A stretch of DNA of 43,109 nucleotides from DTQF01 sp038874185. Lineage in GTDB: Archaea; Micrarchaeota; Micrarchaeia; CABMEP01. The stretch covers positions 1 through 43,109 of the forward strand of contig JAVZCX010000003.1 of the NCBI GenBank assembly GCA_038874185.1, written 5' to 3'. This document shows, in pieces, positions 16,029-24,152 of this stretch. Under the pieces are notes generated by a model, which worked only from the letters and a program-made list of their open reading frames with translations, made no database searches and had not been told where the DNA came from. The position numbers were made by a program, and so were the translations under genes. Every line of letters starts with the position of its first letter. The first letter of the stretch is position 1.

Positions 16029-16808
16029 ATGGCAAGTATTTCATTATATTCTCAAAATGGTTCATCAACTGGAAAAATCGAGCTTCCAGAGATATTCAAA
16101 ACAGAGGTTAGGGAAGACCTTATAAGAAGAGCAGTTTTATCTGAGGAATCAGAAAAACTCCAGCCAAAAGGAACTTTTCCAAGAGCAGGTTTGCAGACAA
16201 CTGCAAGGTATGTCGGTAGGAAAGAGGCTTACCACTCTCTCAAGAATAGAGGAGGTGCAAAGCTTCCAAGAGAACTCTATCCAAAAGGAAGGATTGGAAG
16301 AGTAAGAGTGGTTCCATGGGCAGTAAAAGGTAGAAGAGCTCACCCTCCAAAAGTAGAAAAAGTTCTTGTTGAGAGAATAAACAAGAGAGAGAAGAAAAAG
16401 GCTTTATACTCTGCAATTGCAGCCACTGCAAACAAAGACATTGTTGGCAAGAAGCATGCATTGCCAAAGATAGAAATACCTATAGTGCTTGACGATTCAT
16501 GCGAATCTTTAGCAAAAACAAAAGAGGTCATATCTTTATTCAAGAATCTTGATCTTGCAAAGGACATAGAAAGAGCTGAAGAAAGAAGAAAAAGGAACAA
16601 TGGAAGAAAAGGCGGAGTAAAGACGCCAAAATCAATTCTTTTAGTTGCAGGCAAGAATTCAAAACTCCTTAAAGCAGCAAAGAACCTTCCCGGAGTTACA
16701 GCTACAACTGTAGATTCTTTGAAGGTTTCTGATCTTGCGCCCGGTGGGGTTCCGGGAAGATTGACAGTTTGGACAAAATCAGCAATTGAAAATTTAAGCA
16801 AGATATGA
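16029..16808 (+). CDS. rpl4: 50S ribosomal protein L4
   Basis: Archaeal L4 (L1e family, 259 aa), which lines the exit tunnel with its extended loop. The loop region GTFPRAGLQTTARYVGRKEAYHSLKNRGGAKLPRELYPKGRIGRVRVVPWAVKGRRAHPPKVEK matches the archaeal family. The globular C-terminal part ends LAPGGVPGRLTVWTKSAIENL. GGTTGATTAT precedes the ATG, 26 nt after the L3 stop. Confidence 0.97.
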   Translation: MASISLYSQNGSSTGKIELPEIFKTEVREDLIRRAVLSEESEKLQPKGTFPRAGLQTTARYVGRKEAYHSLKNRGGAKLPRELYPKGRIGRVRVVPWAVKGRRAHPPKVEKVLVERINKREKKKALYSAIAATANKDIVGKKHALPKIEIPIVLDDSCESLAKTKEVISLFKNLDLAKDIERAEERRKRNNGRKGGVKTPKSILLVAGKNSKLLKAAKNLPGVTATTVDSLKVSDLAPGGVPGRLTVWTKSAIENLSKI

Positions 16809-16846
16809 TCGATGATGTTCAATAAATGATTGTATTGGGTGGAATT

Positions 16847-17092
16847 ATGATTATATATCCTGTAACAACTGAAAAGGCAATAAATCAAATATCGAAGAAC
16901 AACACATTAGTATTCAATGTTGATTCTGAACAAACAAAGAAATCAATAAAAGAATACATTGAGAAAGAATACGGCGTGAAGGTTGCTTCTGTTAATATAC
17001 TGAACAACTTCTCAAACAAAAAGGTTGCATACGTTAAGCTGAAAAAGGAATCTTCAGCAATGGATCTTGCATCAAAACTTAAAATATTGTAA
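16847..17092 (+). CDS. rpl23: 50S ribosomal protein L23
   Basis: Exit-tunnel rim protein and docking site for SRP and translocon (81 aa). MIIYPVTTEKAINQISKNNTLVFNVD and KVASVNILNNFSNKKVAYVKL match the archaeal L23 fold. GGTGGAATT right before 16847 sets the start; the open frame reaches back to an unrelated ATG at 16826. Confidence 0.95.
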   Translation: MIIYPVTTEKAINQISKNNTLVFNVDSEQTKKSIKEYIEKEYGVKVASVNILNNFSNKKVAYVKLKKESSAMDLASKLKIL

Positions 17093-17122
17093 TGATAATT
17101 TAATGATTAAATAGGTGTGTTT

Positions 17123-17860
17123 ATGGGTAAAATGCTAAATCAACAAAGAAGAGGAAAGGGAAGCCCGGCATTCTCTGCTCCATCTCATAAATTCAATGCG
17201 GAAGTTTCATTTAGATCTTATGATGAAAAAGAAAAGAACTCTGTGGTAAAGGCAAAGGTTCTTGAATTCATACATAATCCTGTTCACAGCGGTTTGATAA
17301 TGAATGTAAAAACAGAGGATGGAAAAATAATTTCACTGCTTGCACCTGAAGGAATTGCAATAGGAGATGAAATAGAATTCGGAGCAAATGCAGGAATCAA
17401 ATTAGGAAACGTCCTTCCTTTAGCAAGGATTCCAGATGGAATGTATGTTTATAATATAGAGTTGGTTCCAGGTGACGGAGGAAAATTAATAAGGGCTGCA
17501 GGAACATCAGGAACAATAATCTCTCACACAGACAAGGAGGTATATGTTGCGCTTCCTTCAAAGAAAGTTAAGACATTCAATGCTAACTGCAGAGCGCAAA
17601 TCGGATTAATTTCAATGGGTGGACGATTAGTAAGGCCTGTATTCAAAGCAGGCAAAAAATATCACATGGTGTCTTCAACAGCAAGATACTGGCCGAAGGT
17701 CAGAGGAGTTGCAATGTCTGCATACGACCATCCATTCGGTGGAAAGCAGCACCACTCAGGTCGTTCAACAATTGTTGCAAGGAACGCACCTCCAGGAAGA
17801 AAGGTTGGTCTTTTGGCAGCCGCTTCAGTAGGAAGAGGAAAGAAGAGAAAGAAAGTTTGA
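17123..17860 (+). CDS. rpl2: 50S ribosomal protein L2
   Basis: Core large-subunit protein needed for subunit joining and peptidyl transfer (245 aa, archaeal type). It starts MGKMLNQQRRGKGSPAFSAPSHKF. The C-terminal WPKVRGVAMSAYDHPFGGKQHHSGRSTIVARNAPPGRKVG segment holds the conserved loop near the peptidyl transferase centre. AGGTGTG sits just upstream of the ATG at 17123; a GTG at 17117 overlaps this site and is unlikely to be used. Confidence 0.98.
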   Translation: MGKMLNQQRRGKGSPAFSAPSHKFNAEVSFRSYDEKEKNSVVKAKVLEFIHNPVHSGLIMNVKTEDGKIISLLAPEGIAIGDEIEFGANAGIKLGNVLPLARIPDGMYVYNIELVPGDGGKLIRAAGTSGTIISHTDKEVYVALPSKKVKTFNANCRAQIGLISMGGRLVRPVFKAGKKYHMVSSTARYWPKVRGVAMSAYDHPFGGKQHHSGRSTIVARNAPPGRKVGLLAAASVGRGKKRKKV

Positions 17861-17889
17861 TTTTGAAGATATTCATAAGGAGTGATTAA

Positions 17890-18273
17890 ATGGCAAGAAA
17901 ATTTATATTTCGTGGAAAATCTCTTGAAGAGCTTCAGGCAATGTCTCTTGATGAATTTGCAAATTTAATAGAATCAAGAGCAAGAAGATACATCAAGAAA
18001 ATGCCAATAGAATACAAAAAACTTCTAATAAAAGCAGAGAAATTCGGCGCTTCAAAGCCGATCAAAACACATATAAGAGAAGCAGTAATAATTCCGAAAT
18101 GGGTTGGTATGAAATTCATGGTTCACAGCGGAAAGGAATTCAAGCAAGTGAACATACAACCGGAAATGGTCGGCTTCAGGCTTGGAGATTTCGTGCATAC
18201 AACAGGAAGAGTTCTCCACAGCGGTCCAGGTATCGGAGCTACAAGAGGTTCAAAGGCGGTCGCTCTGAAATAA
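17890..18273 (+). CDS. rps19: 30S ribosomal protein S19
   Basis: Small-subunit head protein that binds 16S rRNA with S13 (127 aa, archaeal S19/eukaryotic uS19 type). The conserved C-terminal part includes HIREAVIIPKWVGMKFMVHSGKEFKQVNIQPEMVGFRLGDF and GPGIGATRGSKAVALK. AAGGAGTGATTAA precedes the ATG. Confidence 0.97.
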   Translation: MARKFIFRGKSLEELQAMSLDEFANLIESRARRYIKKMPIEYKKLLIKAEKFGASKPIKTHIREAVIIPKWVGMKFMVHSGKEFKQVNIQPEMVGFRLGDFVHTTGRVLHSGPGIGATRGSKAVALK

Positions 18274-18316
18274 TTGGACTTCAGCTATGTAGTTGAATGT
18301 TTGAAACGGTGTTTAT

Positions 18317-19027
18317 ATGGTTCATTACGAATATGGTTTCAATAAGAAATCACAATACAGCGAAAAGCAGATTGCAAAGGCACAACAGTACAACATAGAT
18401 GCATCATACAAGGACCTTTGTGCGGTTTGTGACAATATAAGAGGAATGTCTGCAGAAGATGGAACAAAATATCTAACTGCAGTTCTTGAAGGCTTCCCAG
18501 TACTTTATAGGAGATGGAATAAGAAGCTTGGTCACAGAAGAGAGCTTGGAGGAAAGAAAGGCAGGTATCCAGTTAAGGCTGCCAAGTATGTTCTTGGAGT
18601 TCTGAGCAATGCAATCGCAAACGCAACTTCAAAAGGCCTTGATCAGTTAATTATAGTTCATGCTTCTGCAAACAAGCAGGCCATATATCCTCGTCTTCAA
18701 TCTAAGGGGAGACAGATGAGATCAAACTATGAGACGGCAAGAGTGGAGATAATTCTTGCAGGAAAAGAGAATGAAGAGCTCCTCAAGCAACAGAAGCAGA
18801 AGATAGAGCAGAGAGCAAAGGCAAAGGCAGAGGCTGCAGAGATGGAAAAGAAAATTGAGAAAACAGTTGATGAAAAAACAGATGAAGTGGTTTCAGAAGT
18901 GAAAGAAAAACAGAAAGAAACAACAGAAAAACCAGAGCAAAAGCAGCAAAAATCTGCTGAAAAATCAGAGAAGAAATCAAAGGAAACAAAGAAACCAAAG
19001 GCTGAGAAAACCGAAGGCAAGGAATAA
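18317..19027 (+). CDS. rpl22: 50S ribosomal protein L22 with long charged tail
   Basis: Exit-tunnel protein (236 aa). The first 155 or so residues are ordinary archaeal L22 (VCDNIRGMSAEDGTKYLTAVLEG, YRRWNKKLGHRRELGGKKGRYPVKAAKYVLGVL). The last 80 are almost wholly Lys, Glu, Gln, Thr and Ala, low in complexity and probably disordered or coiled. Archaeal L22 proteins usually end near residue 155, so the tail is an extension. CGGTGTTTAT precedes the ATG. Confidence 0.95.
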   Translation: MVHYEYGFNKKSQYSEKQIAKAQQYNIDASYKDLCAVCDNIRGMSAEDGTKYLTAVLEGFPVLYRRWNKKLGHRRELGGKKGRYPVKAAKYVLGVLSNAIANATSKGLDQLIIVHASANKQAIYPRLQSKGRQMRSNYETARVEIILAGKENEELLKQQKQKIEQRAKAKAEAAEMEKKIEKTVDEKTDEVVSEVKEKQKETTEKPEQKQQKSAEKSEKKSKETKKPKAEKTEGKE

Positions 19028-19066
19028 TATTTTAGATAGTGTTATGCTTAATTAAGGAGTGATTTA

Positions 19067-19795
19067 ATGGCAATTGAAAGAAAATTCATAGATGATTCCG
19101 TTACGAGATATCAGATAGCAAATTTCCTTAGGGAAAAATTAGAGAGAGTTGGGTTTAGCAATGTTACAATACAAAGAACTCCGATGGTTACAAGAATAAC
19201 TGTAGAGGTTGCAAACCCTGGGAGACTGATTGGAAAGAAAGGAAAATCAATAAAGACATTAGCGGATACGATACAAAGAGAATTTGGAGTCAGCGATCCT
19301 CAGATTGCAGTTGTTCCAGTCGAGAAAATTGAACTTGAACCAAGACTAATTGCATACTCAATTGCAAAGAACATTGAGTCAGGAAAGCCGTTAAGGGCAT
19401 TGATACATTCATCTCTCAAGAAAATAATCGATGCTGGCGCCCTCGGCGCTGAGATCGTGGTTGGCGGAAAGATTGCAGCAAAAGGAGCGAAGGCAAGAAG
19501 CATGCGTGTAGCATGGGGTTACTTGCCAAAAGCAGGAGAAGTTGTTAAGCAGATAAAGAAGGCGCAAGTGACGGCAAGACCGAAATACGGTGCAATCAAT
19601 GTAAGAGTTTCAATCGCTCCACCTACTGCAGTATTTCCAGACAAGGTTGCAAAGGTTGAAGTTCCTAATATAATCAAGTATTCTGAAGAAAACGAAAGCA
19701 AAGAACAGCTGGAGTCAAAAAAGGAGCAGAAGAAAGAAGTAAAGATGGAGCAGCTCCAGCAGAAAAAGCAGTCAGCGCACAGAAGAAAGAAGTGA
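19067..19795 (+). CDS. rps3: 30S ribosomal protein S3
   Basis: Small-subunit protein at the mRNA entry channel (242 aa). The KH domain has VANPGRLIGKKGKSIKTLADTIQREFG, with the GxxG-type loop. The C-terminal domain has GALGAEIVVGGKIAAKGAKARSMRVAWGYLPKAGE. A Lys/Glu/Gln tail of about 40 residues follows, ending HRRKK. AAGGAGTGATTTA precedes the ATG. Confidence 0.97.
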   Translation: MAIERKFIDDSVTRYQIANFLREKLERVGFSNVTIQRTPMVTRITVEVANPGRLIGKKGKSIKTLADTIQREFGVSDPQIAVVPVEKIELEPRLIAYSIAKNIESGKPLRALIHSSLKKIIDAGALGAEIVVGGKIAAKGAKARSMRVAWGYLPKAGEVVKQIKKAQVTARPKYGAINVRVSIAPPTAVFPDKVAKVEVPNIIKYSEENESKEQLESKKEQKKEVKMEQLQQKKQSAHRRKK

Positions 19796-19833
19796 TTTCC
19801 GCAGGTTTTAATCCGCGGTTGTGATGTGATCAT

Positions 19834-20082
19834 ATGAAGGTAAAAGACATAAAAGGCATGAATGCTGATGAGATGAAATCAAAGATATCGGATCTTGAAA
19901 AAGAATTAAGCATAGAGTACGGAACAAGGTCTTCAGCAGCAGGAAAGTCTAGAAACTATGGAAAGATAAAAACCATCAAGAGAACAATTGCAAGAATGAA
20001 GACCTACATGAGGGCAAGGGAATTGGGCATCCTTGGCAAAGAAGAGAAGAAGGAAAAAAGCGAAGCCCAGAAGAAAAATTAA
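19834..20082 (+). CDS. rpl29: 50S ribosomal protein L29
   Basis: Helical-hairpin protein near the exit tunnel (82 aa). MKVKDIKGMNADEMKSKISDLEKEL is the typical first helix, and the KIKTIKRTIARMKTYMRARELG segment is the second. A Lys/Glu tail of about 17 residues follows. GATGTGATCAT precedes the ATG. S3-L29-SUI1 is the standard archaeal order. Confidence 0.95.
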   Translation: MKVKDIKGMNADEMKSKISDLEKELSIEYGTRSSAAGKSRNYGKIKTIKRTIARMKTYMRARELGILGKEEKKEKSEAQKKN

Positions 20083-20130
20083 TTGAATGAGATAAGAATT
20101 ACGTTATATTAAATCAAGTTAAATCATATA

Positions 20131-20502
20131 TTGTGTGAGGTGAAGAAAACGGCTGAAAACATATGCCCCACATGTGGGGTGCACAAACTGATAGGAGACA
20201 TATGTTCTGGATGTGGACTTCCTAAAGACATATGTTCCTGCGCTGCAATTGAGAAAGAAACAGCGCAAAAGATAAAAGTAACAATAACAAAGGCAAAATT
20301 CAGGAAACTGGTCACGATCGTAGCTGGCGTGGACAAGAATTCAATTGAGCGTGTTGCAAAGCAGCTCAAGCAATCGCTTGCTTGCGGTGGAACAGTGAAG
20401 AATGATGAAATAATCCTTCAAGGAGATCATGGAGCAAAGATAAAACAATTGCTAACGAAGGTAGGTTATCCTGAAGAGAACATTTCAATAATCCGAAAAT
20501 AA
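20131..20502 (+). CDS. sui1: SUI1/aIF1 translation initiation factor
   Basis: Homologue of eIF1, which checks start-codon selection on the small subunit. The SUI1 domain spans about 45-123 (KIKVTITKAKFRKLVTIVAGVDKN, GGTVKNDEIILQGDH, LTKVGYPEENISI). The N-terminus carries cysteines in CPTC, CSGCGLPKDICSC, a zinc-ribbon-like extension common in archaeal members. There is no in-frame ATG before the domain. The start is TTG at 20131 or GTG at 20140, neither well placed relative to GAGGTGA at 20137. Non-ATG initiation is therefore likely. Confidence 0.93.
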   Translation: MCEVKKTAENICPTCGVHKLIGDICSGCGLPKDICSCAAIEKETAQKIKVTITKAKFRKLVTIVAGVDKNSIERVAKQLKQSLACGGTVKNDEIILQGDHGAKIKQLLTKVGYPEENISIIRK

Positions 20503-20528
20503 TCAGTTGATATGTTAATGATGATTTG

Positions 20529-20846
20529 ATGTCAGACCAAAAAAAATCAAAAACAAATGTTCAAATGAATTCAAAATTAAAAAACCTGAAATATCTAATA
20601 GAATACATAGGTCTGAAGGTTGAAGTAATCAACAGCGCTTCCCCAGAACAGATAGGGATAAAGGGAATTGTTGTTGATGAAACAAAAAATACATTTAAGA
20701 TAGAGAAAGAAGATGGAAAGGAGGTTTTGATCCCAAAGAAAGGATCTTTATTCCTCTTTCAAAAAAGGGGAGAGGTCTTCAGTGTTGAGGGATCAAAAAT
20801 ATTATATTCTCCTGAAGAAAGGTTGAAGAAGATAAAATTCGAATGA
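20529..20846 (+). CDS. rnp1: RNase P protein component 1 (Rpp29/Pop4)
   Basis: Protein subunit of archaeal RNase P, which matures tRNA 5' ends (105 aa). The Sm-like barrel is visible in YIGLKVEVINSASPEQIGIKGIVVDETKNTFKIEKEDGKEVLIPKKGSLFLF, matching the Rpp29 consensus. The C-terminal RLKKIKF stretch is basic. The ATG at 20529 is taken as the start; a TTG lies one codon upstream. Its place between SUI1 and S17 is the conserved archaeal position. Confidence 0.93.
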   Translation: MSDQKKSKTNVQMNSKLKNLKYLIEYIGLKVEVINSASPEQIGIKGIVVDETKNTFKIEKEDGKEVLIPKKGSLFLFQKRGEVFSVEGSKILYSPEERLKKIKFE

Positions 20847-20891
20847 TGTTTCAAATGTTTCGTATTAACAAGTTAATTAATGGTTGATTAT

Positions 20892-21206
20892 ATGGTAGGA
20901 AAAGAAGAAAACTGTGGAGATCCAAAATGCTTCATTCATGGTGATGTAAAAGTAAGGGGCCAGGTACTGGTAGGTACAGTAGTAAGCACAAAGGCAAAGA
21001 AGACTGCAATCGTAGAGAGACAGCGAATGGTTTACATACCCAAGTACAAGAGATATGCAAGAACCCGTTCAAGATATGCTGCGCACAATCCACCTTGCAT
21101 AAATGCAAAAGTAGGAGACAAGGTAAAGATAGGAGAATGCAGGAAGCTCAGCAGGACAAAAACATGGACAATAACAGAGATAATGGGAAAAGATGAAAAG
21201 TCATAA
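20892..21206 (+). CDS. rps17: 30S ribosomal protein S17
   Basis: Early-assembly 16S-binding protein with an OB fold (104 aa). HGDVKVRGQVLVGTVVSTKAKKTAIVERQRMVYIPKYKRYARTRSRYAAHNPPCINAKVGDKVKIGECRKLSRTKTW is the archaeal S17 pattern. The ATG at 20892 is favoured because GGTTGATT lies just before it; an ATG at 20880 overlaps that site. Confidence 0.96.
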   Translation: MVGKEENCGDPKCFIHGDVKVRGQVLVGTVVSTKAKKTAIVERQRMVYIPKYKRYARTRSRYAAHNPPCINAKVGDKVKIGECRKLSRTKTWTITEIMGKDEKS

Positions 21207-21262
21207 TCATGTAATTATGTACACAAAATTTCATGAAAATTTGATAATTATAGGGTGAAATT

Positions 21263-21661
21263 ATGAAAGCACTGCAATCAAAAGTTCCGAGATCATTGCC
21301 TGTAGGCGCGATCATAAATTGTGATGATAACAGCGGGGCAAAAGTAGTTCAGATAATAGGTATGTTGAAAGCTCCAACAAAAAGAAGAAGAAAGCCAAGC
21401 GTAGGAATTGGCGATGTGGCAATAGTAGCAGTAAAGAAGGGCTCTCCGCAGATGATCAAGAAAGTGGAGAAGGCATTGATAATAAGGCAAAGAAAGCCTT
21501 TCAGGAGAGCAAACGGAGTAAGAATAATGTTTGAGGACAACGCATGCGCATTGATAGACGATGCAGGATTGCCAAAAGGGACTGAGATCAAGGGCGTTGT
21601 TGCAAGAGAAATAGTAGACAGATATCCAAAGGTCGCTGGAATCGCATGGTCAATTATATAA
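21263..21661 (+). CDS. rpl14: 50S ribosomal protein L14
   Basis: Conserved large-subunit protein at the subunit interface (132 aa). PVGAIINCDDNSGAKVVQIIGM is the universal N-terminal motif. VRIMFEDNACALIDDAGLPKGTEIKGVVAREIVDRYPKVAGIAWSII is the archaeal C-terminal part. AGGGTGAAATT precedes the ATG. Confidence 0.97.
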   Translation: MKALQSKVPRSLPVGAIINCDDNSGAKVVQIIGMLKAPTKRRRKPSVGIGDVAIVAVKKGSPQMIKKVEKALIIRQRKPFRRANGVRIMFEDNACALIDDAGLPKGTEIKGVVAREIVDRYPKVAGIAWSII

Positions 21662-21679
21662 TCTTTGTAGGGTGTATTT

Positions 21680-22006
21680 ATGATAAGCTCAAGAAAACCG
21701 AGAACACAAAGGAAATTCAGATATACTGCTCCACTCCATTTAAGAAAGAACTTTGTCCATGTTCATCTAAGCAAGGATCTGAGAGCAAAGGTGAAGAAAA
21801 GAGCAATTCAAGTAAAGAAGGGAGACAAGGTAAAAATACTGAGAGGCAAATTCAAGGGCAAAGAAGGAAAAGTAGCGAAGGTGATCCTTTCTGATGCAAA
21901 GATATTTGTTGAAGGAATCACACTTAAGAAAGCAAATGGAAAGGAATCATTTTATCCAATAGACCCTTCAAATGCAATGATAATTGAAATGGTTGAAAGA
22001 AAGTGA
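21680..22006 (+). CDS. rpl24: 50S ribosomal protein L24
   Basis: Assembly-initiator protein with a KOW motif (108 aa). The N-terminal SSRKPRTQRKFRYTAPLHLRKNFVHVHLS is archaeal-type, and VKKGDKVKILRGKFKGKEGKVAKV is the KOW motif. AGGGTGTATTT precedes the ATG, 18 nt after L14. Confidence 0.96.
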   Translation: MISSRKPRTQRKFRYTAPLHLRKNFVHVHLSKDLRAKVKKRAIQVKKGDKVKILRGKFKGKEGKVAKVILSDAKIFVEGITLKKANGKESFYPIDPSNAMIIEMVERK

Positions 22007-22049
22007 TGAGAAGGAGTTGTAGAAAATAGTTAGAAATAAAGTGATATTT

Positions 22050-22229
22050 ATGTTGACACAGTTGAGAACAAATATACTGGACAGTAAGAACAAAAGGATT
22101 CAGTCCGGCAATTTCCTTATTGAAACAAGATTAGTGAGGAGTTTCGGTCTTGAATCTAGGGTTGAGAATATAATAGTTTCAACAGAGCGTTCAAGATCCA
22201 ATATAAAAAAGAAAAGGAGATTTAGATAA
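22050..22229 (+). CDS. Small basic protein of unknown function inside the ribosomal operon
   Basis: A 59-residue frame lies between L24 and S4e, where archaeal operons normally have no gene. It begins MLTQLRTNILDSKNKR and ends NIKKKRRFR. About 15 residues are Lys or Arg against 5 acidic, so it is strongly basic. GTGATATTT stands directly before the ATG, exactly as for its neighbours, and spacing on both sides (43 and 37 nt) is regular. I recognise no family. The setting and charge suggest an RNA-binding or ribosome-associated protein, but this is inference. Confidence 0.65.
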   Translation: MLTQLRTNILDSKNKRIQSGNFLIETRLVRSFGLESRVENIIVSTERSRSNIKKKRRFR

Positions 22230-22266
22230 AATCAAAATAATGTTTATCAATTAAGGTGTGATTTTT

Positions 22267-22953
22267 ATGGCGAAAAAAAGTGGTACAAAACATTTGAAGA
22301 GAATCGCAATGCCAAAGTCTTTTGGTTTGCCTAGAAAACAACTTACATGGTCTTTGAATCCATTACCTGGAAGGCATCAGAAGGAACTTTCGCTTCCATT
22401 ATCCCATGCAATAATTGCATTAGGATTTGCAAAGACAGCAAGAGAAGCAAAAAATGTATTGAATACAAGACAGGTAAAAATTGACGGAGTGGTAAGAACA
22501 GAGCCAAAAGAAACAGTGGGGTTAATGGATGTAATAACAATAGGAGAGAACAGCTGGAGAGTACTTGTTGATACAAAAGGAAAGATAAAATTTGAAAAAA
22601 CTTCTAATCCATCAGTTAAACTCTGCCAAGTAAGGAACAAGACAAAGGTAAAAGGAGGAAAGATACAGCTTACGCTTCATGACGGAAGAAACATCATGGA
22701 TTTTGATGCAAATATAGGAGACACTGTAGAGATATCAATTCCAGATGGAAAACCCATTGGAAAACTTGAGCTAAAGAAGTCTTCTTTATGTTTTATAACT
22801 GGTGGAAAGAAAATAGGCAACCTTATCAAAATAAAAGAGATTTCATTAGGATCTGCAACAAGAAACAGTGAAATCCAAGGAGAACTTCAAGACGGTTCTT
22901 CTGCAATCACACTTGCGAAATATGCATTTCCTGTAAAAGAAAAATTCATTTGA
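22267..22953 (+). CDS. rps4e: 30S ribosomal protein S4e
   Basis: Archaeal/eukaryotic small-subunit protein (228 aa) with S4-like and KOW-like domains. MAKKSGTKHLKRIAMPKSFGLPRKQLTWSLNPLPGRH is the diagnostic N-terminus. The S4 part has LGFAKTAREAKNVLNTRQVKIDGVVRTEPKETVGLMDVI. The C-terminal SLCFITGGKKIGNLIKI is KOW-like. AAGGTGTGATTTTT precedes the ATG at 22267. Confidence 0.97.
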   Translation: MAKKSGTKHLKRIAMPKSFGLPRKQLTWSLNPLPGRHQKELSLPLSHAIIALGFAKTAREAKNVLNTRQVKIDGVVRTEPKETVGLMDVITIGENSWRVLVDTKGKIKFEKTSNPSVKLCQVRNKTKVKGGKIQLTLHDGRNIMDFDANIGDTVEISIPDGKPIGKLELKKSSLCFITGGKKIGNLIKIKEISLGSATRNSEIQGELQDGSSAITLAKYAFPVKEKFI

Positions 22954-22997
22954 ATTGATCCAATTTAGTAATCTTTCATGTATTAAGAAGTGATATT

Positions 22998-23504
22998 ATG
23001 GATATGCGCGAAGTAAAACTCGAAAAAGTGACTGTAAACATAGGTGCTGGAGAAACTGGAGAAAAGCTAAAGAAAGCAAAAACAATCATTGAAAGAATCA
23101 CTGGAAGAAAGGCATCTTATACAAAAGCAAGAAAGAGAGTTCAAACATTTGGGATAAGGAAAGGAGACACTATTGGAGTAAAGGTAACATTAAGAGGAAA
23201 GGAAGCAGAAAATTTCCTTAGAAATGCGTTTGATGCAGTGGATTTCAAACTCAACAAGAGATCGATAGACAAATACGGCAATTTTGCATTCGGAATAAAA
23301 GAGTACATAGATTTTCCAGGTGCAAAATATGATCCAACAATCGGTATAATTGGTTTTGATGTATGCGGAACTATGACTAGACCTGGAAAAAGAGTAGAAC
23401 TTAGGAGAAGATCCAAATCAAAGGTAAGACATACTCATGAAGTTACTCCTGAAGAAACTGAGAAGTTTCTACAAGAAAAGTTTAAGGTGAATATATATGA
23501 ATAA
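22998..23504 (+). CDS. rpl5: 50S ribosomal protein L5
   Basis: 5S rRNA-binding protein of the central protuberance (168 aa). VKLEKVTVNIGAGETGEKLKKAKTIIERITGRKASYTKARKRVQTFGIRKGDTIGVKVTLRG is the archaeal N-terminal half. GNFAFGIKEYIDFPGAKYDPTIGIIGFDVCGTMTRPGKR is the conserved core. GAAGTGATATT precedes the ATG. Its 3' end overlaps the S14 start by 8 nt. Confidence 0.97.
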   Translation: MDMREVKLEKVTVNIGAGETGEKLKKAKTIIERITGRKASYTKARKRVQTFGIRKGDTIGVKVTLRGKEAENFLRNAFDAVDFKLNKRSIDKYGNFAFGIKEYIDFPGAKYDPTIGIIGFDVCGTMTRPGKRVELRRRSKSKVRHTHEVTPEETEKFLQEKFKVNIYE

Positions 23505-23667
23505 GAAGAGTACAAGACCGATCGAAGTCAGATACAGGGGAAAGGGATTAAGAAAGTGCAGAATATGCGGCACTTCGAGAGGCATAATTAGAAAGTATAA
23601 TCTTAACATCTGCAGAAGATGTTTCAGAGAGATTGGAGATTCAATAGGATTCAAGAAATTCGGATGA
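23497..23667 (+). CDS. rps14: 30S ribosomal protein S14 (zinc type)
   Basis: Small-subunit head protein (56 aa), starting MNKKSTRPIEVRYRGKG. It keeps the zinc site in CRIC (Cys21, Cys24) and CRRC (Cys39, Cys42) and the typical end CFREIGDSIGFKKFG. The ATG lies inside the last codons of L5, 8 nt of overlap, with TTAAGGTGAATAT as its ribosome-binding site inside L5. Such overlap suggests translational coupling. Confidence 0.95.
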   Translation: MNKKSTRPIEVRYRGKGLRKCRICGTSRGIIRKYNLNICRRCFREIGDSIGFKKFG

Positions 23668-23722
23668 ATTTCTAGATTTGTTGCCGATATTGATGTTTAT
23701 AGTTGGTATAGAGTGTGATTAT

Positions 23723-24103
23723 ATGGACATACTTGCAAATGCTTTGAATGTAATTCGCGTTCATAAAAATGCAGGAAAAAATGAATGCAAGGTACTGGCA
23801 TCTAACTTCACTGGAGAAGTCCTAAAGATACTCCAGAAGGAAGGATACATAGATGAATTTACGGAAGTCAGCGAAGGCCCAACAAGATATTTCATAATAA
23901 AAGGAATCGGGCCAATAAACTACTGTGGAGTTATAAAGCCAAGATTCCCCGTTAAATATTCCGAGATCGGAAAGGTTGAAGAACAATATCTTCCAAGCAA
24001 GGACTTTGGAATAATCATAATAACAACTCCGAAAGGAATAGTCACAAATAAAGAGATAAGGTCTCTGAAGACTGGAGGAAGACTTGTAGCATACGTTTAC
24101 TAA
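23723..24103 (+). CDS. rps8: 30S ribosomal protein S8
   Basis: Primary 16S-binding protein (126 aa, archaeal type). MDILANALNVIRVHKNAGKNECKVLASNFTGEVLKILQKEGYIDEF is the N-terminal domain and FGIIIITTPKGIVTNKEIRSLKTGGRLVAYVY the conserved C-terminus. GTGTGATTAT precedes the ATG at 23723; the open frame upstream is not conserved in character. Confidence 0.97.
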   Translation: MDILANALNVIRVHKNAGKNECKVLASNFTGEVLKILQKEGYIDEFTEVSEGPTRYFIIKGIGPINYCGVIKPRFPVKYSEIGKVEEQYLPSKDFGIIIITTPKGIVTNKEIRSLKTGGRLVAYVY

Positions 24104-24152
24104 GTTGTATTAATTTCATAATTGATCGCAGTTTGTAACTATAGGTGTTAAT

